Shown: one piece after another, positions 54,061 through 63,693 of the stretch
Position numbering within the stretch: the stretch's first letter is position 1
How the letters are laid out: each line of letters opens with the position of its first letter
Assembly (NCBI RefSeq): GCF_002994745.2
Contig: NC_037093.1
Span: 17,185,555 to 17,249,554 of the forward strand
Length of the DNA: 64,000 nucleotides
Source: Rosa chinensis
Lineage: Eukaryota > Streptophyta > Magnoliopsida > Rosales > Rosaceae
Reading direction: 5' to 3'
Position numbers and translations under genes: made by a program
The notes under the pieces: generated by a model
The model's database searches: none
What the model was told of the DNA's origin: nothing
What the model saw: the letters and a program-made list of their open reading frames with translations, nothing else

Positions 54061-55813
54061 ACCCGTTCCGCTGGACATAGCTCCGCCACTGCCGGATAGC
54101 TTCACCGCCGACCAAAGCTCAGCTAAGCAGCACTCCCCACTGGCCAATCTGCAATCTGCAATTGCAACTGTCACCGAGCCAACGCTCACTTCTGCTGGTC
54201 ACTTGCAGCTCTTGCTCTGAATGTTGGGTCATTCGTCAATTCCGCTTACAGCAGCAGCCAACGAGATAAGTCTTATAAGTCCCTTCTTTTATTTGATATG
54301 CACGACACATGCCTACCACTTACCCATGATCAAAGTAGAAGTCAACATAAACATGGCTAAAATTCAATGTCTTGCTATCCTTGTCTTTTGTGCACACGTG
54401 CAACACACTTATATATGCCTTGATATATTTAATTATTGTCATGTATGCATATATTTGTTAGCAAGTAACTTGACGCACCCTTATAACCACACATGTATAC
54501 TCTGCTTTACCCGAAACTTTGAAGCACTGGCATGTGTCCACTTACTATTATATCCTGCATATATAACTGGTACACATGCACATGTCGGCTACCACACCCA
54601 TTCCATATACATTGTGCTACTATAATTTTACAATTATATTGTACCCTTATTTATATTTGGTCATTTCCCTTTCCAAATAATCAAATTAATCACACTACGT
54701 TCACTTGATTATGATTTCACTTAATAATCAAACTTGCATCTCACATGCTCATGAAACTCAAGCACTTCATGTCAGTTAGTACCACACATAAATTTGAAAC
54801 AACATGATTCAAACATGTGTAAATGATCAAAGATGCTAATTATTTTCTTTATCTTATGCTAAGGAGACATAATCATTGATCACTTCTCCAATTAGTGAAA
54901 CCATCATCCTTCTACTAAGGAACTTTGCCGGAACAATGAAGCGTCATGCTTGGACAACTCCAACATGATTTGGGTACTTATATCAATGCCAACTCCAACT
55001 CACTCCAACTCGGCATAATATAAGTCACTATATCTTATCTCTTCCACTCTTGCAATTAGAGCTATTGCCATGTTTATACATGTCTCCATGACCCTTAAGC
55101 ATGCCTACAAAATGTTATTAGCAACTTTACTACAAGTACATGCTACACACATACATGCTTAAATTCAATTACTTGTGACATGCATCTAGAAGCTTGTGAC
55201 ACTTACGACTTAATCAAATATACTCGGATAAACGACTTGCTCGGGTTAGGACTTGCTTGGGTATCGAGCATGGCCACAACTTGCGCTTGGGCCACGCCCC
55301 GCATGCTCGCACCACGCCTACACGCTCAACTGCACCCAACTTGCTCGAACAACCCAACTTGCTCGATCATGTCCAACATGCTTTACTTAAGCCCCAAAGT
55401 TCACAAACGCTTCATACAATGTCACCGGGACTACTCCCACAATTTTATATGGACACTCATTACACTTGCCACTATCTATTGTGCGTGTTATATGGCCATA
55501 AGATCCACATGTACAACTACCAATATTTTACATGTTCGTACACATTAATGGAATATTGAATTCTCCTACCATTTGTTGTTCGCTACAAATCGAATTCTTT
55601 TCGTATTCCATTAATACGAACGGTAACCAATATAACAAGCATTCTACATATGCCTGTTTTTTGTCTTTGTTGTGCAGGTTAACGAGTCCCTTCTTGCTTA
55701 AGGAGTTCGGGGACTTGTAGGGGCTCCATGCCGCCCGATTACTTATGCTTGATGGCTTCATGCTTATAACTCCCCAACCAAGAAGCTTATCTTGCTTGCG
55801 GACTTTGGGGACT

Positions 55814-56294
55814 TGTAGATACCTCTTCTAGCTAGACTAGTTTGCTATCTCACCAAGCATAAGTAACACGCTCTTTAGGACACCCACAAGTCATGGTGAG
55901 GCCCAACCGCTACTTGCATCTTGTAGCCCTATGTTCAAGCTACACTACGGTATCCGGAAGTCACAAATCCGTCACCGGGAAGCCACCTTTCCAGCCTTGC
56001 CAAGTTGCCTTCACAAACATGCTTTTTAGACTAGAATAGTGATTTCTACATCCCACATCTAAGAAAATGTAATGAGGGAGCCTCCTTCCCCTATAAAAAG
56101 AGACTCCTTCTCACTTACTCCACATCCCATTACATCTTTTGTAATCCCCTTGGGCCGCAAGGCTCAACACACTAGTGTAACATTCAAGTGGACGTAGTTT
56201 CCCGCCAAGGCGGGAGACGAACCACTATACATCTCATGTCACTCTCTCTCTCTCTAAAGCTAACTAGAGACCCCCGCGGACTCTAACGTTAACA
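55814..56294 (+). repeat. Nested element right LTR (481 bp)
   Basis: Partner of 52761-53245, with a 4-bp-scale deletion in the ACACCCGGCC region relative to it. Confidence 0.92.
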
Positions 56295-56299
56295 ATCCT

Positions 56300-56760
56300 C
56301 CTGATTCTTGATCTTGCAAGGATGCTTCTGATCAATCTCAACCCATACATTCTTCAGCTTGGTAAAAAACACTGACACTGGTTGCCCATTCTATTGCATT
56401 CCTGCAGCTTTGCACATCAGTTCAAGAACCTGTATAAAATTACACTCATTTGTATAAAGATCTCCCAACGTCTTCCATATTGCCTCAACAGTTTCACATT
56501 CCTCTACCATCTGTAGCACATCATCAGTCATGGCTCTAAATAAAATGGACATTACAAACCCATCATCATCTTCCCACTTAGCATAGGCCTCCATGTCATC
56601 TTCACTAGGAACCTTGATTGTTCTTGTCACATGTCCCATCTTCTGTATCCCACGAAGATAAAAGGACATAATCTTCTTCCATGTTCGAAAATTGGTACCA
56701 GTGAGTTTGGTACCTCCAAAAGAACCACCTTCTGAGCTCTTAACAGAGACCTCAACTTTC
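56300..56760 (-). pseudogene. Copia gag N-terminal part
   Basis: The minus strand reads TGTNFRTWKKIMSFYLRG, AYAKWEDDDGFVMSILFRAM and TVEAIWKTLGDLYTN, the UBN2-type gag of plant Copia. A TAG near 56391 stops the frame (AGMQ, then stop), after which NGQPVSVFFTKLKN continues to the nested-element junction at about 56300. Confidence 0.88.
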
Positions 56761-57408
56761 TAAACCTCATTGGCCTTAGAACCCTGACCTTCACTTTTAT
56801 CACCACCTATCACAACAATACAGTAGCAAAAATCACAGAGTATGCAGCGGAAAAAAGAGGATATTCCAACAATTGCAGCGATTTTTTTTTTTTTTTTTTT
56901 GAGACCTGTTGTTGGGATTGGTCGAGTTGACCGAGTTACCGAATTGACCGATTTACCGAGTTTAGCTGGTCTGACCGAGGGAGAGGGACGACCGGAAGCG
57001 GGGCGACGCCGGACTGAGTCGAGGTCACAATTATGGACGTCGACTAAAGAGACTCGACGATCTGAGGCAAACGAAGGCAGAAGAGATTCGGCGATCTGAG
57101 GTAAACGAAGGCAGACGAAGATCGATCTGGTGTCGGAGGCAGACGAAGGCGGTCTTGGACACAAGACGAGGCCGGTCTGGACTGAAGATCTTTGAGAAGA
57201 GCGCCGGCAATCTGAGACGGACCGATCTGTCTTTGGCTGAGGACGAAGCCGAGCGAACAAGAGGAAGAGGCCCATCGAACAAGATGAAGAGGACGTCTGA
57301 ACGACGTTGTTTCAGAGCCTGACAAAAAAAATTGGCTTTTAACCCAATTGTTTTTCCTCAGATTGAGAAAAAACTTAAAGAAACAGACAAAGTCCTTTTC
57401 GGACATTT
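56761..57408 (-). other. Copia untranslated leader
   Basis: Sequence between the primer-binding site and gag. It holds an A-run on the minus strand (T-run 56881-56900), CGAGTT/ACCGAG-type short repeats (56930-56990) and GA-rich stretches. Open frames here are compositional. Confidence 0.6.
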
Positions 57409-57420
57409 GCTCTGATACCA
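57409..57420 (-). promoter_or_regulatory. Copia primer-binding site
   Basis: The minus strand reads TGGTATCAGAGC immediately after the 5-prime LTR, complementary to initiator methionine tRNA. Confidence 0.92.
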
Positions 57421-57627
57421 AGTCAAATAAGACGAGATATAGAGAATGAATTTTCTGATATATTATTACACCCATTCTATGGTGTATATAAACAGATTAC
57501 AATCGTACTACAACGTACTACAACTATTGTGTACTACTGTACTACACAACATATACAAGGTAAGTAGTTACAACAATATATTCCCTTGTAGTCTATTCCT
57601 AATAGGGAATGATGACTCACACTAACA
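57421..57627 (-). repeat. Copia 5-prime LTR (207 bp)
   Basis: It is 10 bp longer than the 3-prime LTR because of a GTACTACAAC duplication. Otherwise it differs by six substitutions by my count. Confidence 0.92.
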
Positions 57628-57632
57628 AAGTA

Positions 57633-57861
57633 TTTGTGTCGCATGTTCATTCCGTTTGGGAAAGGTGTACTTTTGGGCATTTTAAAACGTACCGCGAACT
57701 GGCTCAATGAAGCACTGAACAGAAGATTCCCTGACTTGATTGATGTACTGGAAAAGTGGGAGAATGTTGAAGGACAAGAAAGCGAAAATGACACTGGATC
57801 GAATGGGACAGCAAAAGTGATGGACAATGTGAACAGTGGTGTTCACCTGGTCAGTTGCTAA
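57633..57861 (+). pseudogene. RMA-like RING E3 ligase, C-terminal half (split gene)
   Basis: Continuation of the frame that starts at 41782. It reads YLCRMFIPFGKGVLLGILK, an amphipathic stretch (WLNEALNRRFPDLIDVLEKW), an acidic Ser/Asn-rich stretch (about VEGQESENDTGSNG) and a stop at 57859-57861. It aligns with the C-terminal parts of the RMA paralogs at 38871 and 63694. Taken without the insert and one duplication copy, the gene would be 157 codons with no stop. There is no clear C-terminal membrane anchor here, unlike the double-RING paralog, so the protein may have been soluble or only peripherally bound. Confidence 0.85.
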
Positions 57862-57892
57862 CTAAAGAATTTATACTCAATAACCCTTAGAT

Positions 57893-59647
57893 TTACATCC
57901 AAGGGTGGAAAATAAAACAGCTCAACTTAATAATAATTCTCTCTGCCATTGAGGAATCTTTCTGTGCCAAAATCGCTTTATTTCTCAGGCGAGAATCCAT
58001 CGAACCTTTGGGCCTCCCACATTTCCATGCTAGGAGCCCGGCCTGAGCCACATTGCCATCACAATTAGTGGTGGAGGCACCATGCCCAATAACCCTAGGG
58101 GTGGCGCCATGTCCATGATTTTTAGGGACATCAATCCTTGCAAGCACGTTTGCAGCAGGTATATGTGATCTTGTCACTTTAGTGATATCAGAAAACGCAT
58201 CAGGCATAGAGTCTGCTACGTTATGAAGATCGAGAATTCTCCGCACTTCAATTTCGGACTGTGAGGTTCGGGGATTAAGATGAGACAAAGTGGGGACAGA
58301 CCACGACAATTCCTGTCATTCCTGTTGAATATTATTGTTCCTATCTCCCCCTAACGAGAGGAAGACTGTCTCATCAAAGTGACAATCCGCAAATCTAGTG
58401 GCGCAATTGGCACATAAACTGTACACCCAAATATGCGTAAGTGTGAGACATCAGGCTCACATCTAATAACCATCTGGGACGCATAAAAGGGTTGAGTGGC
58501 AGTAGGCCTCAGACGAATGAGCACAGCTGCATGCAATATTGCATAGCCCCAAGCAGAAACAGGGAGATTGGTGCGCATAACGAATGCTCTAGCGACCATT
58601 TGAAGTCTTTTAATGGCAGCTTCTAAGAGACCATTTTGGGTGTGAACATGAGGAACAGGGTGTTCAACCTCAATCCCAATGGACATGCAATAGTTATCAA
58701 ACGTTTTTAATGAAAACTCTCTAGCATTGTCAAGATGAATTGACTTAATGGGATGATCAGGGTGGTAAGCCCTTAATTTAATGATTTGTGCTAGGAGTTT
58801 AGCAAATGCAGCATTTCTTGTGGACAATAGCATGACATGTAACCATCATGTCGATGCACCAACCAACACCATAAAATATCTAAATAGTCCGCAAGTTGGT
58901 TGAATAGGTCCACAAATATCACCTTGGATTCTTTGTAAGAATGGAATATTTTCCTTAGTGTCCTTTGCATAGGATGGTCTCGATCCTAATTTTGCTAAAG
59001 AGCAGGTTTTGCAAAATGAAAGATGGGCTTTAGAAGCAACCAGGGAAGCATAGTGGCCGCAGGGGGTAGGTGGTGCCAACCCTACCTTAGATCGAATTTT
59101 GGTTCTGACTTCTTTTTGTTTTGAAAAATGGATGTCCGTGTGAAGTCTTTAATATACGGATCATCATATCACGACCTGAGTGTCCCAAAAGATCATGCCA
59201 AAGCCTATATGTGTCAGAATCCCATAAGTCATCTCTCATGACATGGTTGGATTCAATAATTCGAATAGTGGTTGCATACAACCCACTAGAGTGATACATA
59301 AGTTTCTCTAATACTCGTTTATGTCCGTAGTCATTAGAGGTGATGCAAAGGAACTCTTCTCCATTCTCACAATGTGTTTCCACATGAAAACCATTGGCTC
59401 TTATATCTTTAAAACTCAATAGGGTTCTTCTAGCCCTAGGAGCATATAGAGCTTCAGTGGCATTAATAGTTGTGTCATTTGGCAACATAAATTGAGCTGG
59501 TCCTCGACCATGAATCAATTGTGATGGTCCAACCATTGTAGTCACAGAAGATCGACTAGGCGTCATCCATAGAAATAGTTGCCTATGTCGCAATATAGTA
59601 TGTGTGGTGCCACTATCAACAAGGCATTCCAACTCTCCAGGAAACAT
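57893..59647 (-). pseudogene. Second Copia protease and integrase
   Basis: The protease motif CLVDSGTTHTIL lies at about 59590-59625. GAG-pre-integrase follows (DTYRLWHDLLGHSGRDMM, near 59160-59210), then the zinc-binding region (FCKTCSLAKLGSRPS, QGDICGPIQPTCG) at 58846-59079. The integrase core (HLDNAREFSLKTFDNYC, VHTQNGLLEAAIKRLQ) lies at 58351-58833, and a linker after the core at 57893-58309. Frameshifts separate the blocks, and the sequence ends before the reverse transcriptase. Confidence 0.88.
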
Positions 59648-60040
59648 ACTGAAAAATAATAAAATTCGGAATTAAAACATGTCCATGACATCGAATAATA
59701 ATACGATACTTTATTAATAGAGATAGCCAATGATTACATCAAAGGTCCTAAAAAGTCTAATCCAAAATAAAATCAAACTAAGACACATTGTAGTCACTCT
59801 ATCCGTTTGGTAACTCCAATCAAATATGACTAGGAAAGTAGAGAGAGATGTTGGTGGAGCGAGGCTCTCTTAAGTACCATTAATCTCAATGACTTTCCTA
59901 GACATCATATTTCATTGGGTGCACCACATAAGAAAGAGTTTAATACAATTGTCATTTATTGACTAAGGCATATTGCCATTACAAAAATTCTTGGAAAATA
60001 AAAGGACTACTCTAATCAAAGTCTCCAACATCCTTGTGCA

Positions 60041-60929
60041 TAGAGGTGGCAAACGGGTTGGGCCGGCCCATTTTAAGCGGGCCTAGTCGTGCTTCGTGCT
60101 GTGCTCGGGTGGGCCCATTTATTATCGTGTCGGGCTCGTGCTCGTGCTAGCCCATTTACTTAAACATTAAGCCCGGCCTGGCCCATGGCCCATGGCCCGA
60201 GCCCATATAGTGTCGGGCCGTGCTCGTGCCTATCCACTATAAAGCACGATTTTAAAATCTTAATTTGAACAAATAAAAATTAATTTTATTTAACTATTTA
60301 GAAAATTAAAATAAATTAAGTTCTACAATGTTTTTCTTAATCTTAGCTTTTTAAGATTAGATTTCTAATAATTTTTTATATTCCACTATAAGAAAGAAAG
60401 AAAAAAAAACTCAAAATATATTGTTTTTAGTATATTATTGTGAGATTAATTTTTATTAATATAATGAACATTTAGTATCTATTATTCTTTCCTTCATTCT
60501 ATAGTTGTATTATTATGAGATTAATCTTTATAATAAACATATATTTAATATTTAGAAAAAATACTTATGTCAAAACAAGGATATAATGTTTTGTTTCATT
60601 ATTTTGACAATACAAAAGAAAGCATTGGTGGAATTGTCATGAGATTTTAAATAAAAATGTCTCATATTCAAATCTCATCATTATAGTTTTTTAATATTTT
60701 TAAAAACAAAATGAAATTTTGTGTTTGTAACGGGCCGGTCCACAATATGTTGTGCTTCGGCCATGCTGGGCCAGGCCAATGGGTCAATATTCTTAGGCCC
60801 AGCCCGACCTGTTATTCTAACGTGCTCGGGTCGTGCTGGGCTACTAAAGAGCTTGGGCCGTGCCGGGCAGCTTTTAAGCGTGCCGGGCCCTTGCCGTGCT
60901 CTTGCTTAGTGGCCCATTTGCCACCTCTA
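60041..60929. mobile_element. hAT-type MITE, 889 bp
   Basis: The ends are TAGAGGTGGCAAACGGG at the left and CCATTTGCCACCTCTA at the right, flanked by the exact 8-bp duplication cttgtgca (60033-60040 and 60930-60937). Subterminal GGGCC/GGCCC and CGTGC-rich motifs occupy both ends, and the middle is AT-rich without coding sequence. Confidence 0.93.
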
Positions 60930-61010
60930 CTTGTGCACTTCATCTTCAGCTTTCAAGCCTTCTATGGTGAGATTGACATCTCCACCATCTTCTTCTTCTT
61001 CTTCTGCAAG

Positions 61011-62018
61011 TTACACTTCTTGCTCCCTCAGGTCCCTGTATGCCCTGTATCTTGAAGTTAGTTGCTCGCTTGCCTTGCATTGCTTGAACCAATGCTCACT
61101 TGATCCACATCGATGACACATGTCATTGTGGTTGCCTCCCTTTAATTGAGGTGCACGTTGTGGGCGTTCCTTAGGAGGGTTGGCGCCACCACCACGACCC
61201 ATGGCGCCTCCACCACGAGCCATGGCCCCACCACCACGACCACCTCTCCCACGTGTGGCATTCCCACCACGTGTATTCGCACCAAACCTGCGGTTTTCTT
61301 CCTTGTTAGGGCGGTTATATGGATCCATATGTCCCTCATATCCCTTATTCTTAGGGTTACGCTCCTTGCGCCCTCTTTTGGGTGCATTATAATTCACCTC
61401 ATGAACGCTTTTAGTTCCAATGGGCCTTGAATTATAATTCCTCACGAGTATGTTATCATGTTTCTCAGCTACAGATATGAGATTGATAAGTTGATGAAAC
61501 CGCTTGATCAGTCCAGCATTGACTTCAGTTCGGTATTACTTTGATACCACAATGGCTGAAACGGGGAAGGTGGAGAGATTTTTCTTAATTAGCTCTTGCT
61601 CTGTGACAGGTTGTCCACAAAACCTTAACATGGACTGTAGGCGAAGAGCTTCTGAATTATATTTAGCAACAAACTTGAAATCAGCAAAACGCAGATTGTT
61701 CCATTGAACCTTCAAGTCAAGGAGGAAGGAATCTTGGACATTTCCATAGCGCTCTTGTAGCGCTACCCATAGCTCTCTTGCATGCTTGATCGACATATAC
61801 TCCAATGTAAGTGCCTTGTCCATATGGCATCGCATCAAGATAACTGCTTGAGCATGCTTTGTAGGTGTTCACACGAACACGCGATCCGGGTTAGGTGTCT
61901 GGATTATGGGTAATATTACCTTTGAAGTGAAGTGGTTCTCAACATCAGTTACCCAACTATGGTAATCCGAGCCTGTTGAGTCAAGCATGGGAAAGTCGAG
62001 TCTAAATTCATTCGACAT
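61011..62018 (-). pseudogene. Second Copia gag
   Basis: ATG at 62018 opens MSNEFRLDFPMLDSTGSDYH (UBN2/DUF4219-type gag start). A TGA follows after PDRVFV near 61870, and the frame resumes with DKALTLEYMSIKHARELWVALQ (61536-61838). A Gly/Arg/Ala-rich linker with repeated GGGAMARGGGAM-type units lies at about 61170-61290. The CCHC knuckle CHRCGSSEHWFKQC lies at about 61075-61120. Open frames on the opposite strand in the Gly-rich part are compositional. Confidence 0.88.
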
Positions 62019-62767
62019 CCTTAAAATAAGAAGAGAAGATATATTAGTTTCAGAGCTAAACTTCCACGAAAACTAAAATAATAAGATTTCCGTGCTATGC
62101 TACCAAGAAAACAATTTTCAAGAATCTCTTTTGGATTAGACCAAACAATAATGCTTTAATATGGTCACAATTTGATGCTTACGGACGCTCTTAGTCCGAG
62201 CATTATGAACACTCTTAGTTCATACGAACACTCTTAGTTCGTTAAGCGTGAATCCCCACAATTTCACTTTATTAAATAATTGAACCCATGTTCGTATATT
62301 GAAAATCCTGCAGAAAATAAAGGAATTTAAAAGACAAGAAAGCATGAACTTTAATCTTTAAAACTTACTTGTTGAATTTCGGAGCAGATTCGCTTCTGAA
62401 CAGCTCCCACTTTGAATGGTGTACAGATCTCAAAACGATCCCAATAGGGCTGAAATTTGGAGGTCAGATAGAAGAGACAGAGACGAACAACTTTGATGAA
62501 GGACGGATTTTGATCTGAGGTCCCGATCAAGACATTTCGGGGCGTGCAAACAGGCTAATCTACACAGGAACGAGCGTGCTGCTGTGCTGCAGGGGCAACA
62601 GGCGTGCGATGATGTTGCAGGGGAAGTAGGATGCACACAGGTGCTCATGGGCTGCAGGAGTAGCGCACGGTATGGCTAGCAAGGGCTAGGAGCTTGCGGT
62701 AGTTTTTGGTGAAAGAAATTTCGGGTGTTAGGGTTTTTTTTCCTGGCTAGGGCTTGGGTTAGAGTAT

Positions 62768-62780
62768 TGTGCTGATAACG
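62768..62780 (-). promoter_or_regulatory. Second Copia primer-binding site
   Basis: The minus strand reads CGTTATCAGCACA directly after the LTR, a primer site type found in several plant Copia lineages and different from the first Copia. Confidence 0.75.
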
Positions 62781-63055
62781 TGTTGTAGAGAATTGGAAAA
62801 ATGTATTGTATTTATCTCACCATGAGATTATATAGGGTTACATCATGTATACAAAAGGCAATACATAATAGCTATATTAATCAATCGCACATTACAAGTA
62901 TGTCAATCGCATACATTATGAGTCTGTCAATCACATACATTACGAGTCTGTCAATTACATACATTACGAGTCTGTCAATCGCCTACATTACGAGTTTTTC
63001 AATGACATACATTAAACAATACCTATTACATGAATAGTCATTATCATTCACAACA
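62781..63055 (-). repeat. Second Copia 5-prime LTR (275 bp)
   Basis: The minus strand begins TGTTGTGAATGATAATG and ends TTCTCTACAACA. About five tandem 24-bp units of the form GTCTGTCAATCACATACATTACGA lie inside at about 62880-63014. No partner LTR was found in the window. Confidence 0.8.
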
Positions 63056-63693
63056 GTTGGGGATATACTGCTTGAAGAATTTTCACAATGGGCTGAGATA
63101 ACGAAGACCAACACTTGCAGATCATGTAAGTGAAAAAACAAGAGGAAAAGAACAGAAGAAAGAAAGGGAAAACCTAAATTTATTGTAGGCCATGAGATGT
63201 AAGTTTGGACATGTGTCACTTTGTTGTTCAAAGCATAGGAAGCTTAGGAAGACAAGAAGCTTAGGAGAGGATCCTCTCCCTAGAAAAAAAATGGGATGTT
63301 AGTGTTTGAGAGACTTTCACACTTTCATTTAGCAACTCAAACATTCCTTGTAATTTAACAAAAACATATTCAAAATCAAACTATACTATTGGAAACAGAT
63401 GCATATTTTATTTATCTTGTTAGCTTGGGTCTCGATTAGAATCAAAATCCAATTCATTCATATGAAACTTAACGCGGGAGATAAGGAAACTATCCTACAA
63501 TGAAGACTTATTACAATGATAAGCTAAGTGATGATTATAGGGCAAGTAAAACAGAGCCAGGAACTTTCTGCTTAGCAAACTGATTTTCTAATGAAGAGTT
63601 CAAAACCAGTTTCAAACTCAAAGCAGCTAGATAGCTACAACCCTGGACATCTTGGTCTCTTCCACTGTTGTCCCTCAATGAAGCTTGTGAAGA
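63056..63693. other. Non-coding interval
   Basis: No gene is visible. The right part should include the 3-prime UTR of the minus-strand RMA-like gene at the edge. Confidence 0.5.

Larger units (their letters stand above)
52761..56294 (+). mobile_element. Nested non-autonomous LTR element, 3.5 kb
   Basis: LTRs at 52761-53245 and 55814-56294 begin TGTAGATACC and end ACGTTAACA, flanked by the exact 5-bp duplication atcct (52756-52760 and 56295-56299). The primer-binding site directly after the left LTR reads TTGGCGCCGTCTGTGGGAA, a type common in plant Gypsy-like non-autonomous families. A GGACTTTGGGGACT polypurine-like tract precedes the right LTR. The interior lacks pol and consists of a short gag-like start, a GC-rich minisatellite and AT-rich filler. 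The LTRs differ by roughly 14 substitutions plus small indels by my count (about 3%). It interrupts the gag of the outer Copia. Confidence 0.93.
42027..57627 (-). mobile_element. Copia LTR retrotransposon with two nested elements, 15.6 kb
   Basis: Minus-strand element with LTRs at 42027-42223 (3-prime) and 57421-57627 (5-prime), flanked by the exact 5-bp duplication aagta (42022-42026 and 57628-57632). The primer-binding site TGGTATCAGAGC (initiator-Met tRNA type) abuts the 5-prime LTR. A polypurine tract abuts the 3-prime LTR. The gene order gag, protease, integrase, reverse transcriptase, RNase H is that of Copia. Nested elements at 42534-49194 and 52761-56294 account for about 10.2 kb, leaving a normal-sized Copia of about 5.4 kb. 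The LTRs differ by six substitutions and one 10-bp indel by my count. Stops and a frameshift make it non-autonomous now. Confidence 0.95.
57893..63055 (-). mobile_element. Second Copia element, 3-prime truncated
   Basis: Minus-strand Copia with a 5-prime LTR (62781-63055), primer-binding site, gag, protease and integrase. It ends at about 57893 in the linker after integrase; reverse transcriptase, RNase H and the 3-prime LTR are absent. It stops within about 30 bp of the end of the split RMA gene. Many stops and frameshifts are present, and a hAT MITE (60041-60929) is nested between protease and gag. Confidence 0.88.

Noticed and set aside
53464..54189. Overlapping open frames on both strands
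   Set aside because: They arise from a GC-rich minisatellite inside a non-autonomous LTR element, and the translations are low-complexity repeats without a domain.
56760..57475. Ser/Arg-rich frames of up to 171 codons
   Set aside because: They fall in the untranslated leader of the first Copia, between primer-binding site and gag, and overlap in three frames with no domain.
61142..61430. Several open frames opposite the second Copia gag
   Set aside because: They are shadows of the Gly/Arg-rich gag linker on the minus strand.
62880..63014. CRISPR-like short repeat array
   Set aside because: Units are directly adjacent without spacers and lie inside a plant Copia LTR.
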